From NCBI RefSeq assembly GCF_019703305.1, contig NZ_AP024814.1, forward strand, positions 434,001-498,000: a DNA stretch of 64,000 nt, read 5' to 3'. This DNA is from Helicobacter sp. NHP19-003 (GTDB lineage Bacteria > Campylobacterota > Campylobacteria > Campylobacterales > Helicobacteraceae). This document shows, piece after piece, positions 54,279 through 63,463 of this stretch. Position 1 is the stretch's first letter, and each line of letters opens with the position of its first letter. The notes beneath the pieces are model-generated. The model did not search any database. It was not told the origin of the DNA and saw nothing but the letters and a program-made list of their open reading frames with translations. Both the position numbers and the translations under genes were made by a program.

Positions 54279-55589
54279 TTGGAAGTTTACGAGTCGCTTG
54301 CAATGTGTGCCCTCGCCCTTTTTCTGGTGTTGTGCAACGCCTTTTTTGTACTCTCTGAATTTGCCATTGTCAAGGTCAGGCGCTCCAAACTTGAAGAATT
54401 GAGTCTACACAGCAACCCCAATGCCACACTTGCCTTAAAAATCAACGCTTCGGTCAACACCTATTTAAGCGCAACACAACTAGGTGTTACACTCGCCTCT
54501 TTGGGGCTAGGGTGGCTTGGCGAGCCTGCCTTAGCGCATTTAATCACTTTAATGTTGCATAAGTGGGTGCATTTTTCCGCCTTGCACGCTGTGGTACATG
54601 TCTTGAGTGTCGCCATCGCCTTTTGTTGCATCACTTTGTTGCATGTGATCTTGGGCGAGATTGTGCCTAAGTCCATTGCCATTGTGCGGGCGGAGAGCGT
54701 GGTTTTGTGGGTGGCTCGTCCCTTGCACGCCTTTTGGATGCTCTCTTATCCCATCGTCAATCTCTTTGACTTCTTGGCGCGCTTGGTGCTCAAACTCTTT
54801 GGCATCGAGCCACAGAAAGACAGCGCGCACTCGGAGGAGGAGATCAAAATCATCGTGGGGGAGAGTTTAAAAGGCGGGGTGATCGACTATGTGGAGGAAG
54901 AGCTGATTAAAAACGCTGTGGACTTTTCGGACACAAGTGCCAAAGAGATCATGACTCCGCGCAACGACATGGTTTGCCTAGACACCAAGCAGACCCACGA
55001 GCAACACCTACAGACGATTTTAAAGCACCCCTTCACCCGCTATCCTTGTTGCGAGGGGCATAAAGATAATATTTTGGGGGTCGTGCACATCAAGGACATT
55101 TTATCCGCCCCCATTTCAGAGCGCAAAGACCCCGATTTAAAGCACCTGTTGCAAGAGGTGTTGATTGTGCCTGAGAGCGCGTCCATTTCGCAAATCCTCA
55201 TTAAAATGAACCAACAGAAAAGGCGCATGGCGTTGGTGGTGGATGAATACGGCGGCACTTCGGGGGTGCTGACGATGGACGACATCTTTGAGGAAATCAT
55301 GGGGGATATTTTTGAGGGGCAGAACGAACACAAAGAGGGGATTAAAAAAATAGATGAGCACACCCTTGAGTGCGATGGGCGAGTGGATTTGGAAAGTGTG
55401 GAGGAACTCTTGGGTTTTCGCTTTGAACACAACTACGAGCAAGTAACTTTAGGGGGGTATGTTTTTAGCTTGCTAGAGAGGTTGCCAGAGGTGGGCGATG
55501 TGGTGGGCGATGCGCACTGCATTTTTGAGGTCTTGGACATGGACAAGGCGCGGATTCGCAAACTCAAGCTCGTGAAGAAGGATTTATGA
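54279..55589 (+). CDS. tlyC: CNNM/CorC (TlyC-like) membrane protein with CBS domains
   Basis: 436 residues. The N-terminal DUF21 domain has three or four helices (LALFLVLCNAFFVLSEFAIVK, TQLGVTLASLGLGWLGEPAL, LHVILGEIVPKSIAI). Two CBS domains follow (IMTPRNDMVCLD and HIKDILSAPI; then GVLTMDDIFEEIMGDI), then a CorC_HlyC domain (LGGYVFSLLERLPEVGD). The family is linked to Mg/Co efflux and is often mis-called hemolysin. It heads a five- or six-gene run with TolC, HlyD and ABC-2 genes, and overlaps the TolC gene by four bases. H. pylori counterpart HP1490. Confidence 0.93.
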   Translation: MEVYESLAMCALALFLVLCNAFFVLSEFAIVKVRRSKLEELSLHSNPNATLALKINASVNTYLSATQLGVTLASLGLGWLGEPALAHLITLMLHKWVHFSALHAVVHVLSVAIAFCCITLLHVILGEIVPKSIAIVRAESVVLWVARPLHAFWMLSYPIVNLFDFLARLVLKLFGIEPQKDSAHSEEEIKIIVGESLKGGVIDYVEEELIKNAVDFSDTSAKEIMTPRNDMVCLDTKQTHEQHLQTILKHPFTRYPCCEGHKDNILGVVHIKDILSAPISERKDPDLKHLLQEVLIVPESASISQILIKMNQQKRRMALVVDEYGGTSGVLTMDDIFEEIMGDIFEGQNEHKEGIKKIDEHTLECDGRVDLESVEELLGFRFEHNYEQVTLGGYVFSLLERLPEVGDVVGDAHCIFEVLDMDKARIRKLKLVKKDL

Positions 55590-57103
55590 TGCGCTTTTAT
55601 CAATTTGGAGTTTTAGTGGGGGTTTTTAGTGGCGTACTTGGGGCGCAAACGGATTTAAAACTTCTAGAAACCGACAAACCCACGGACAATTTAAAGACTT
55701 TGCAAAGCGACGAGCCCACAAAGGTGTCGCTTAAACAAGCGTGGGACATGGTATTGGCAAATTATGATGGCATTAAGGCACAGGACTACGCTGAAAAGAA
55801 GGCAAAAAAGTTGAGCACAGCGGCAAAACTTTCGTTTCTGCCCGAAATTGATTTGAGTGCTTTTTACGCCCATTTAGGCAAGCCCGTTACAATTTCGCCC
55901 TTCAGCGGATCGGACAAAGCCCAAATACAAAACTTTGCCACGGGGCTGGAGCGCTTTTTAGGCCAACCCGCCTTAGCGCAAATGGGGGGCATGGCGGTGG
56001 CGCAAGGGATTGGGAGTATGGTGGGTGGTCTTACACAGCCTTTTTTGTTCTCTAAACAAAACATTGTGATGGGGGCTTTAAGCATCATTTACCCCTTGTA
56101 TATGGGGGGAGAGCGCTTTTACATGACAAAGTTAGCGTCTTTGGCACACAAAGAGTCGATGGAGGTTTCCCGACTTAAAAGACTCTCCACTTTTCAAGAG
56201 TTGGTGAAGATTTACTATGGCTTGGTGCTGAATATGGAGGTGGATGAGGTGCTTAAGGGCGTGCAAGCGGGGCATTTGAAGCACTACCAAAACGCCCTAA
56301 AACGCCTAAAAGCAGGGCAAATTGCCAAAGTAGAAGCCCTAAGTGCCCAAGTCGCCTATGAAAAAAGCAAGACCAAGTCTATGCAAGCAGACGATGCGCT
56401 GGAGGTGGCGACTTTGGCGTTCAACACCATTTTAAGCAGCCAAAACATCCCCGTAGCCAAAGCCCATTTTGCCCCCACAGCACACTTAAACATCCGCCCT
56501 AAAGCTTTGCCTAGTTTGGATTTTTTTGTGCAGGAAACCTTAAGCTCCTACCCCGTGCTAAGAAGCCTAGCCATCAAACAGCAGAGCGCAAGGCAAATGA
56601 CAAAATTACAAGTGGCGAAGTTTCTCCCCCATTTTAATTTCTTTGGGGCGTACTTGATGAAAGAGAACAACTCCACGATGATGAACATGATCCCCGAGTG
56701 GTTTGTGGGCGTGGGGGCAAGGTTGCCTATTTTAACCCCCAATGGGCGTATCATGCATTATCAGGCAGCCAAGATCGATGAACTGCAAACATCCGCCCTG
56801 CAGAGCCAAGCCAAAAAGGACATGGAGCTGTTGGTGCATAAAACCTACCTACAATGCCAAGCCTTACTTAAAGAGTATAAAAGTTTGGACACGAGTGTGG
56901 AGCTCGCCAAAGAAAACTTAAAACTGCAAGAAGAAGCATTCAATCAGGGCATGGCGACCAACGCGATGGTGGTAGACGCGCGCAACTCGTTGGCGGGCAT
57001 TTTAGTGGAGCAAAAGACCCACGCCTATAAATACATCAGCGCATTGGTGGATTTGATGGTGCTTAGCGGGCATACAGACCTATTTTACGATTTTGTTTAT
57101 TAA
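55586..57103 (+). CDS. TolC-family outer-membrane efflux protein
   Basis: 505 residues with a signal peptide (YQFGVLVGVFSGVLGAQ). The paired helical repeats of the family are visible: SLKQAWDMVLANYDGIKAQ and, in the second half, LVHKTYLQCQALLKEYKSLDTSVELAKENLKLQEEAFNQG. It forms the outer-membrane duct for the HlyD and ABC-2 genes downstream. ATG 55586 overlaps the tlyC stop; ATG 55589 is equally possible. Confidence 0.9.
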   Translation: MMRFYQFGVLVGVFSGVLGAQTDLKLLETDKPTDNLKTLQSDEPTKVSLKQAWDMVLANYDGIKAQDYAEKKAKKLSTAAKLSFLPEIDLSAFYAHLGKPVTISPFSGSDKAQIQNFATGLERFLGQPALAQMGGMAVAQGIGSMVGGLTQPFLFSKQNIVMGALSIIYPLYMGGERFYMTKLASLAHKESMEVSRLKRLSTFQELVKIYYGLVLNMEVDEVLKGVQAGHLKHYQNALKRLKAGQIAKVEALSAQVAYEKSKTKSMQADDALEVATLAFNTILSSQNIPVAKAHFAPTAHLNIRPKALPSLDFFVQETLSSYPVLRSLAIKQQSARQMTKLQVAKFLPHFNFFGAYLMKENNSTMMNMIPEWFVGVGARLPILTPNGRIMHYQAAKIDELQTSALQSQAKKDMELLVHKTYLQCQALLKEYKSLDTSVELAKENLKLQEEAFNQGMATNAMVVDARNSLAGILVEQKTHAYKYISALVDLMVLSGHTDLFYDFVY

Positions 57104-57112
57104 GGAAGCGGA

Positions 57113-58102
57113 GTGAAAACAACAAGGACCCCGATCATTCTAGCCGCTTTGGCGGCAGTGGGGATTTTAATTTGGCTCGGGCAGGTGTATTACAGTGTTT
57201 ACAACCACAAACAGCAACGCCTGCAAGGCTTCATAGAGGCTAGGGAGTACAGCGTGAGTTCTAAGCTTGCAGGGCGGGTGGAGAGCGTGCTTGTCAACAA
57301 GGGCGACTTCATCAAAAAAGGGGATTTGGTCTTCACGATCGATAGCCCTGAGGCGGAGGCAAAATTATTACAAGCCAGCTCCAGCCATAAGGCCGCCAAA
57401 GCTTTAAGCAATGAAGTGCTCAAGGGTAGTAGAAGCCAAACCATCAAGAGTGCCAAAGATGTCTACCAAGCCGCTAAGGCGCAGAGCGATTTAGCCGAAG
57501 AAACTTATAAACGCATCCAAAGCCTTTATGACAAAGGCGTGGCGAGTTTGCAAAAGCGCGATGAAGCCTATGCCGCCTTCCAAAGCGCAACCTTTAGGAA
57601 AAACGCCACCTACGAGCAATACCAATTGGCCCTAGAGGGCGCGTCTAATGAGAGCAAAATCGCCGCCAAAGAAAAAGAACAAGCCGCTTTAGGGCAACTC
57701 AATGAAGTGCAGGCGTTTTTAAGGGATAAAAAGGCCTACAGCCCCATCGATGGGGAGGTGAGCAATGTGTTGCTTTATGGTGGGGAGTTGAGCCCCAAGG
57801 GTTTTCCTGTGGTGCTTGTAACCGACACCGCCCATGCGTGGTTGGATTTAAGCGTGCCTGAGAAGTATTTGAGTCGCTTTAAAAAAGGAGAGACTTTTAC
57901 AGGCTACATCCCCGCCTTGAAAGAGAGCATGGAGTTTAAGGTAACACACATTGCGGTGATGGGCGACTTTGCGACTTGGAAAAGCACGAACAGCAGCCAA
58001 AGTTACGACATGAAAAGCTTTGGCATTGAGGCCACACCCCTAAAGGACATGCAAGCCTTGCGGGTGGGTATGAGCGTGTTGGTGGACATCCCTAGCGATT
58101 AA
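57113..58102 (+). CDS. HlyD-type membrane fusion protein
   Basis: 329 residues from GTG 57113 behind AGGAAGCG. One N-terminal helix (IILAALAAVGILIWLGQVYY) anchors it. The lipoyl half-motifs are FIEAREYSVSSKLAGRVESVLV-KGDFIKKGDLVF and SPIDGEVSNVLLYGGELSP, flanking a long helical hairpin (AKAQSDLAEETYKRIQSLYD). It links the inner-membrane ABC-2 subunits to the TolC protein. Confidence 0.92.
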   Translation: MKTTRTPIILAALAAVGILIWLGQVYYSVYNHKQQRLQGFIEAREYSVSSKLAGRVESVLVNKGDFIKKGDLVFTIDSPEAEAKLLQASSSHKAAKALSNEVLKGSRSQTIKSAKDVYQAAKAQSDLAEETYKRIQSLYDKGVASLQKRDEAYAAFQSATFRKNATYEQYQLALEGASNESKIAAKEKEQAALGQLNEVQAFLRDKKAYSPIDGEVSNVLLYGGELSPKGFPVVLVTDTAHAWLDLSVPEKYLSRFKKGETFTGYIPALKESMEFKVTHIAVMGDFATWKSTNSSQSYDMKSFGIEATPLKDMQALRVGMSVLVDIPSD

Positions 58103-58103
58103 A

Positions 58104-59159
58104 ATGTGGGCGAAGTTCTTCAAACCGCGCTTTGCGTTGGCGGTGTGTGTGGCCCCGCTTGTCTTTGGGTTGGTGATGGTGGTTTTGTTTTACAAGCAAA
58201 TCCCCACGAGGCTTAATATCGGGGTGGTGGATTTAGACAACAGCCATCTGAGCCACGAGATGGTGCGCTCCCTCAACGCAAACAGCGCGCTCAATGTGGC
58301 GCATTTTTACAGCGGCTTAGATCAAGCCAAACCCTTTTTGGCGTCCAAGAAAATCTATGGCGTGGTGGTCTTGCCCAAAAATTTAGAGCGGCAGGTCAAA
58401 CTAGGCGTGCAAACCCCTGTGGCCTTGTACTACAATGCCGAGTATGTTTTGGTGGGTAAAACCTTAATGAACGCCTTTTTATACACCCTTGCCACTTTAG
58501 AGATCAAGCAAGATGTCGCTAAAAATCTTAGCATACATGGAGATTTAATCACCGCCAAAGCCCTGGCCTTCCCTCTACATGTAAATTTACACGCCCTTTA
58601 CAACGAACACAACAACTACGCCCAGTTTTTGCTCACAGCGATCTTGCCCTGTGTGTGGCAAATTTTGGCGGCTTTGGGGATGTTTAACTTCTTGCAAGTC
58701 TGTAACAATGGTCGCGAAGTGTGGGCGGCTTTTGGGCTCAACACGCTCATTTTTAGCGCGTGGGGGGTGTTGATGCTCTTTTATTTAAAACCCTACAACG
58801 CCCATTGGGGGCTGTCGCTGCTCTCTGTGGTGCTCTTGGTGGTGGCGATCTCTAGTGTGGTGCTTTTCCTTTACACCACCATCCAAGACCCCTTCCGCAC
58901 CGCCTCCTTCATTGCGCTTTACACCGCCCCCTCTTTAGCCTTTGTGGGCGTAACCTACCCCACAGACAACATGCCCGCCCTAGCGCAGTTTTGGGGTGCG
59001 CTCTTGCCCGCCACCTACTTCATCAAAACCACCATCGCCCTAGACCACTACCAAGCGGGTTTGGGTTTAGCCTTGAGCGCGCTGTCTAATTTGGCCTTCT
59101 TTGCGCTCTTTTTGCCGGTGGGTTTGTGGATTTTTGAAAAAAGGTTTTGTCGTGTTTAG
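58104..59159 (+). CDS. ABC-2 type permease subunit 1
   Basis: 351 residues with one N-terminal helix (AVCVAPLVFGLVMVVLFYKQ), a periplasmic region with IGVVDLDNSHLSHEMVRSLN, and five C-terminal helices, the YhhJ/YbhR layout. It is one base past the HlyD stop. The periplasmic part shows the VVxD-NS/D pattern typical of this group. No ATPase gene is present next to it. It overlaps the second permease by eight bases. Confidence 0.88.
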   Translation: MWAKFFKPRFALAVCVAPLVFGLVMVVLFYKQIPTRLNIGVVDLDNSHLSHEMVRSLNANSALNVAHFYSGLDQAKPFLASKKIYGVVVLPKNLERQVKLGVQTPVALYYNAEYVLVGKTLMNAFLYTLATLEIKQDVAKNLSIHGDLITAKALAFPLHVNLHALYNEHNNYAQFLLTAILPCVWQILAALGMFNFLQVCNNGREVWAAFGLNTLIFSAWGVLMLFYLKPYNAHWGLSLLSVVLLVVAISSVVLFLYTTIQDPFRTASFIALYTAPSLAFVGVTYPTDNMPALAQFWGALLPATYFIKTTIALDHYQAGLGLALSALSNLAFFALFLPVGLWIFEKRFCRV

Positions 59160-60276
59160 GACCATAGCCCTAGAGTTTAGGCAAATTTTCAGCCATTTTG
59201 GCGTGTTGGTGGTGGTGATTGGGGGGCCGCTCTTTTACGCCTTGCTCTACCCCCTGCCTTATAAAAACGACATCGTTACAGCCCAAAAAATTGCCATTGT
59301 AGATCACGACCACAGCCGCCTGTCCCGCCAACTCACCAAAATGCTCGAGGCATCCCAAGAGGTGAAAGTCGCTTCCCGCCCAAGCTCTATGCAAGAGGCC
59401 AAGAAACTTTTAGAACAAGAAAAAGTCTTTGGGATTGTGTTGATCCCTAAATTTTTTGAAAGGCATGTTTATACAAGTATCCCCGCAAGCATTGAGCTGT
59501 ACGCCAACGCCAACTATTTTCTCATCTACAGCACCATCGGGCACGCCACCGCTAAGGCCGTGCAAGCCCTAAGCCAAAAGCTCAAAATCTACAAGGATTT
59601 ATACCTAAGCGAGCGCACCACAGAGCACAACCTCTTTGATTTGCAAACCATCCCGCTTTACAACCCCTCCCTTGGTTACCTAAACTATGCCATCGCCCAT
59701 GTTTTTATCTTCATTTTGCACCAAACACTCTTGATCGGGGTGGGGGCGATCACTTGTGCCAACCTTAGACGCTTTAAGAGCTTTGATGAAGCACTAAAGG
59801 TTTGTTTGGCGCGTTCGTTGTGCTTTACATTTTTATATCTCTTCCACATGCTACTTTACTTTGGCGTGCTCTTCCCCTACTATGGCGTGCACATCCATGC
59901 CCACCCCACGGAGCTTTTAGCCTTTGGCTTCGTCTTTCTCTTTGCAGTTTCAAGCTGTGGGGTGTTCTTTGGGACATTTTTAACCAAGCCCGCCCACGCT
60001 ACACAAATCGTCCTTGTCAGCTCTTTACCCCTCGTTTTTATGATGGGCTTTATTTGGCCTTCTGAGCTCATCCCCGCCTTTTTACGCCTGCCCTTGCAGC
60101 TTATCCCCGCCACGCATGGCATTTCAGGTTTTGTGATGCTCAACCAATTTGCCGCCCCCTTTGGCACAGTGCTTTATGACCTGTGCGCCTTGATTGTTTT
60201 GGCTGTGGGGAGTCTGTTGATCGGGGCGTGGCGGATGCAAGGGGCGGATTTTGCGACAATAAACCAAACCAAATGA
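59152..60276 (+). CDS. ABC-2 type permease subunit 2
   Basis: 374 residues from GTG 59152, behind AAAAAAGG in the previous gene. The layout is the same as subunit 1: helix (SHFGVLVVVIGGPLFYALLY), periplasmic IAIVDHDHSRLSRQLTKML, and a helical C-terminal half with LPLVFMMGFIWPSELIPAFL. Subunits 1 and 2 probably form a heterodimer. The cargo is unknown; toxic small molecules or lipids are usual for this type. Confidence 0.88.
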   Translation: MFRTIALEFRQIFSHFGVLVVVIGGPLFYALLYPLPYKNDIVTAQKIAIVDHDHSRLSRQLTKMLEASQEVKVASRPSSMQEAKKLLEQEKVFGIVLIPKFFERHVYTSIPASIELYANANYFLIYSTIGHATAKAVQALSQKLKIYKDLYLSERTTEHNLFDLQTIPLYNPSLGYLNYAIAHVFIFILHQTLLIGVGAITCANLRRFKSFDEALKVCLARSLCFTFLYLFHMLLYFGVLFPYYGVHIHAHPTELLAFGFVFLFAVSSCGVFFGTFLTKPAHATQIVLVSSLPLVFMMGFIWPSELIPAFLRLPLQLIPATHGISGFVMLNQFAAPFGTVLYDLCALIVLAVGSLLIGAWRMQGADFATINQTK

Positions 60277-60286
60277 AAGGATTGAA

Positions 60287-60859
60287 ATGTCTAGGCGCGT
60301 TGCTTTAACCTTAGCTAGTGTATTGCTTTTGGGGGCGTGTAGTTCAGGCCCCAAACAGGCCGTCTTTTTACAAAACATGCCCAGTTGGATGGTGCAGGAC
60401 ATGAGTGGGTACACCACGCAAGGGGTCGACAGCTCCCATGTGATCGATGGGCAAGTGGAGCGATCGGAGGTGATTGCCAGAGAGCGTGCCCGCTTTAGGG
60501 TGGCGGTCCACATCGCCAATAAACTCAAAGAAACCTACACTGCCAGCCAAAACGCCCACCAAAAGCCCTACGATGACGCGATTTTTAACCAGGTCATCCA
60601 AGCCATTTCTGCAAGTTTGGGGCATGGCGTGCAACTAGGCGAGTACATCAACCCGAACAATCAAGAGGTCTTCATGCTGGTGCAGGTAAACTTTTACGAC
60701 CCCACTAAACTCCAAGTGGCTTTAGAAAAAATCAAATCTTTAGCTCCAGAAACGATTCAGCAGATCACTGCGGGTGTGAAAAAGATCTTCAATGAAGTGA
60801 GTTTAGAGAACGACACCAAAAACCATCACGACTTCACGAAAGAGCGCGGGGGGCATTAA
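60287..60859 (+). CDS. LPP20-like lipoprotein
   Basis: 190 residues with lipobox LLLGACSS at about 15-22. The mature part has PSWMVQDMSGYTTQGVD and then RERARFRVAVHIANKLKETY, resembling the LPP20 domain of Helicobacter outer-membrane lipoproteins. AAAGGATTGAA precedes the ATG. It follows the second permease by ten bases and is probably in the same operon, so it may assist the efflux complex or the envelope. It is related in type to the broken gene at 19612. Confidence 0.8.
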   Translation: MSRRVALTLASVLLLGACSSGPKQAVFLQNMPSWMVQDMSGYTTQGVDSSHVIDGQVERSEVIARERARFRVAVHIANKLKETYTASQNAHQKPYDDAIFNQVIQAISASLGHGVQLGEYINPNNQEVFMLVQVNFYDPTKLQVALEKIKSLAPETIQQITAGVKKIFNEVSLENDTKNHHDFTKERGGH

Positions 60860-60904
60860 AAGCCCCCAACGGGAAATCTAAAAGGGAGCACAAAAGGGGG
60901 AGGT

Positions 60905-61468
60905 TTACTTGACCTTTTCTAGGTATTCGCCTGTTTGCGTGTTGACTTTAATCACTTCGCCCTCGAGTACATGGAAGGGCACTTGTACCACCGCGCCGGT
61001 TTCGAGTGTGGCGGGTTTTTTGCTCGCACTTGAAGTGTCGCCCTTGAAGTTGGGGGGCGTTTCTGTGATCTTCAACTCCACCACTTGGGCGACTTCAACA
61101 GAGATCGCCTTGTCGTTGTGGAAGAGCACTTGCACTTGTGAGCCATCGAGCATCCATTTAGGCGCATCGCCCACTTGATTCTCTGTGAGGGCAATCTGCT
61201 CGTAGGTTTCCGTATCCATGAACTGGTAGCTGCTCCCATCAAAGTAGAGAAACTGCATGGGTTTTTGCAATAAGTTGGGCTCATCGCATTTATCGCCGGC
61301 GTGGAAGGTCTTTTCAATCACCTTGCCGTCCAAAAACGATTTGATCTTAGCCCTAACAAAGGCTGCACCCTTACCCGGTTTGACATGCTGGTATTCCACA
61401 ATGCGGTAAGGTACGCCCTGTATTTCAATCTTCAAATTCTTTTTTAACTCGCCCATGCCAATGGCCAT
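60905..61468 (-). CDS. efp: Elongation factor P
   Basis: EF-P helps ribosomes form Pro-Pro bonds. 187 residues in three domains. The modifiable lysine is in [18 protein letters not shown] near residue 33. The C-terminal OB fold ends [15 protein letters not shown]. It follows fba by 16 bases, with ppiC upstream, the order I remember as HP0177-HP0175 in H. pylori. Confidence 0.97.
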   Translation of the reverse strand: MAIGMGELKKNLKIEIQGVPYRIVEYQHVKPGKGAAFVRAKIKSFLDGKVIEKTFHAGDKCDEPNLLQKPMQFLYFDGSSYQFMDTETYEQIALTENQVGDAPKWMLDGSQVQVLFHNDKAISVEVAQVVELKITETPPNFKGDTSSASKKPATLETGAVVQVPFHVLEGEVIKVNTQTGEYLEKVK

Positions 61469-61484
61469 TTAATTCCTTTAATCC

Positions 61485-62408
61485 TTAAATTTTATCCGCA
61501 CTGCCAAGCACACGCATGCGCTCCACAATGACGGCTTTCACCGCCTCCATGCCGGGGGTGAAATACTTACGCAAATCAAACTCGCTGGGGTTTTCATTTG
61601 CCATTTTACGCACCTGTGCGATGAAAGCGAGGCGTAAGTCTGTGTCGATGTTGATTTTATTGATCCCACCCTTGATGGACTGCTCGATGAAGTCAAAGGG
61701 CACACCCTTGCCCCCCTTTAAATCCCCGCCCGTACTCAAGAAAGCTTGGCGTACACTCTCAGGGATCGAGCTGGCTCCGTGTAAGACTAAGGGAATGTTT
61801 GTGCGTCTTTTCACCTCCACAAGCCGTTCAAAGTCTAATTTAGGCTCGCCTTTAAACTTAAACGCCCCATGGCTCGTGCCGATGGCGGGGGCCAAATAAT
61901 CCACCTTGCTGACCTTCACAAACTCTTCAGCTTCATCAGGATTGACTAAAACCGCGTCTTTTTCATCTACAGAGATGTTGTCCTCAATCCCCATGAGTCG
62001 CCCCAGCTCCGCCTCTACGCTCACCCCCTTAGAGTGGGCATAATCCACGACCTCTTTAGTGAGTTCTAAATTCTCTTTGTAGGGGTGGTGGGAGGCATCG
62101 ATCATCACAGAGGTGAAACCCGCATCCACCGCCTTTTTACAGCTCTCAAAGCTGCTGCCATGGTCTAAATGCAAAGCCACGGGGATGTTTGAGTGGCGCT
62201 TGCTCATGGTGTAGACCATGCTAAGCACCATGTCGATGCCTAGATACTTGATCGCCCCCTCGCTGGCTTGCACGATGAGGGGCGATTGTGCAGTGTCGGC
62301 GGCCTCAAAAATGGCGCGCAACATTTCAAAATTGACAAAGTTAAACGCCCCGACCCCATAACCTTCTTGATGCGCCTTGCTCAAAATCTCAATGCCGGTG
62401 ACTAACAT
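61485..62408 (-). CDS. fba: Class II fructose-bisphosphate aldolase
   Basis: 307 residues. Zinc-binding histidines occur in VALHLDHGSSFESCKKAVDAG and in FKFKGEPKLDF-VEVKRRTNIPLVLHGASS. GVGAFNFVNFEMLRAIFEAA is the N-terminal signature. It cleaves fructose 1,6-bisphosphate in glycolysis and gluconeogenesis. It stands ten bases after ppiC and before efp, in one operon. Confidence 0.97.
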   Translation of the reverse strand: MLVTGIEILSKAHQEGYGVGAFNFVNFEMLRAIFEAADTAQSPLIVQASEGAIKYLGIDMVLSMVYTMSKRHSNIPVALHLDHGSSFESCKKAVDAGFTSVMIDASHHPYKENLELTKEVVDYAHSKGVSVEAELGRLMGIEDNISVDEKDAVLVNPDEAEEFVKVSKVDYLAPAIGTSHGAFKFKGEPKLDFERLVEVKRRTNIPLVLHGASSIPESVRQAFLSTGGDLKGGKGVPFDFIEQSIKGGINKINIDTDLRLAFIAQVRKMANENPSEFDLRKYFTPGMEAVKAVIVERMRVLGSADKI

Positions 62409-62417
62409 ACAAACCCC

Positions 62418-63332
62418 CTAGTCTTTGGCGATGTTGATTTCTACATGCTTGCGCAATTTTTCCAGCTCCCCTTTGACATATTCTTGAAATTGGTGTTCTT
62501 TGAGAATACCGATGATGGTTTGTTTGGCTTGCTCAAAAGTGGGGGTCTTGGGCTCGTTTTTGCTCGTGAGGTAGATCACATGGTAGCCAAACTTGGTTTT
62601 AACGGGGGTTTTGGTGTAACTGCCGGGTCTTAGTGCAAAGACAGCATTGGAAAACTCAGGCGCCATTTGGTTTTTTTGGAATTTGCCTAAATCCCCGCCA
62701 TTCTTGCTGTTCTTGGTGTTAGGGTCGATGGATTCTTTGTTGGCAATGCTGATGAACTCTTGCTCCACTTTATTTTTGGGGACTTTGTTGAGCTCGGAGA
62801 TCACCCGTTTGGCTTCAGCTTCGGTTTTCACCAAAATATGGCGGGCGTGGGCTTCTTGCTGCACAAACTGCGCCTTATTCGCTTCGTAGTATTGTTTTAA
62901 TTTGGCCTCGGGGATGTCCTCTTTGCCGATGACTTCAGCCTTATTTTTTGCCCATGTTTCGACAAGAAGTTGTTTTTTGTAAGCCTCCATCCTTTTGGCA
63001 AATTCTGGCGTTTCGTCTAACTTCTCTTTTTTGGCTTCTCTTTCAATCAACAAATTGTTGATGGCCTGTTCTAACAAGGCTTCTTTTTGCTCGGGTTTGA
63101 GTTTGTCAAAGTCAAAATTGGGGTTGCGCTGTTTAATCACATTAAAATCGCTCTCTGTGATGTCCACCACTTCAGGTTTGGCGGGGGCTTCTTTGTGTCT
63201 CCTATGGTGTTTACCCTTAGTAGGTGTGTCTTGGGGAGCGGGGAAGGTCACGGTGGCTAAAGTCTTAGCTCCCACAAAGCCCACACCTAAAACCCCCATT
63301 AAAACCAAACTCATAACGCTTCTCTTAACCAT
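62418..63332 (-). CDS. Periplasmic PpiC-type peptidyl-prolyl isomerase (HP0175-like)
   Basis: 304 residues from ATG 63332 (MVKRSVMSLVLMGVLGVGFVGA), with GGAG six bases ahead; the longer frame begins at TTG before the SD. A signal peptide is followed by a His/Lys-rich stretch (GKHHRRHKEAP), an SurA-like N-domain and the rotamase core HARHILVKTEAEAKRVISELNK to GDLGKFQKNQMAPEFSNAVFALRPG. The H. pylori homologue is secreted and pro-inflammatory (cell-binding factor 2). An extended -10 (TGCTAGAAT, plus-strand 63392-63400) lies about 60 bases upstream. Confidence 0.94.
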   Translation of the reverse strand: MVKRSVMSLVLMGVLGVGFVGAKTLATVTFPAPQDTPTKGKHHRRHKEAPAKPEVVDITESDFNVIKQRNPNFDFDKLKPEQKEALLEQAINNLLIEREAKKEKLDETPEFAKRMEAYKKQLLVETWAKNKAEVIGKEDIPEAKLKQYYEANKAQFVQQEAHARHILVKTEAEAKRVISELNKVPKNKVEQEFISIANKESIDPNTKNSKNGGDLGKFQKNQMAPEFSNAVFALRPGSYTKTPVKTKFGYHVIYLTSKNEPKTPTFEQAKQTIIGILKEHQFQEYVKGELEKLRKHVEINIAKD

Positions 63333-63391
63333 AAAGTTCTCCAAACTTATTGTGAATTGAAGCCTTGCATTTGCAAAGGCATGAAAAGTTT

Positions 63392-63397
63392 ATTCTA
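63392..63397 (-). promoter_or_regulatory. -10 box TAGAAT (with TGC) of the ppiC-fba-efp operon
   Basis: Clear extended -10 on the minus strand. It is divergent to TATCTT at 63441-63446, which probably serves the gene at 63464. Confidence 0.55.
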
Positions 63398-63463
63398 GCA
63401 TGCTAAACTTAATGTAACCACTTAAAGCTACAAAGTGGGCTATCTTAAAAATACGAGGAAAAA

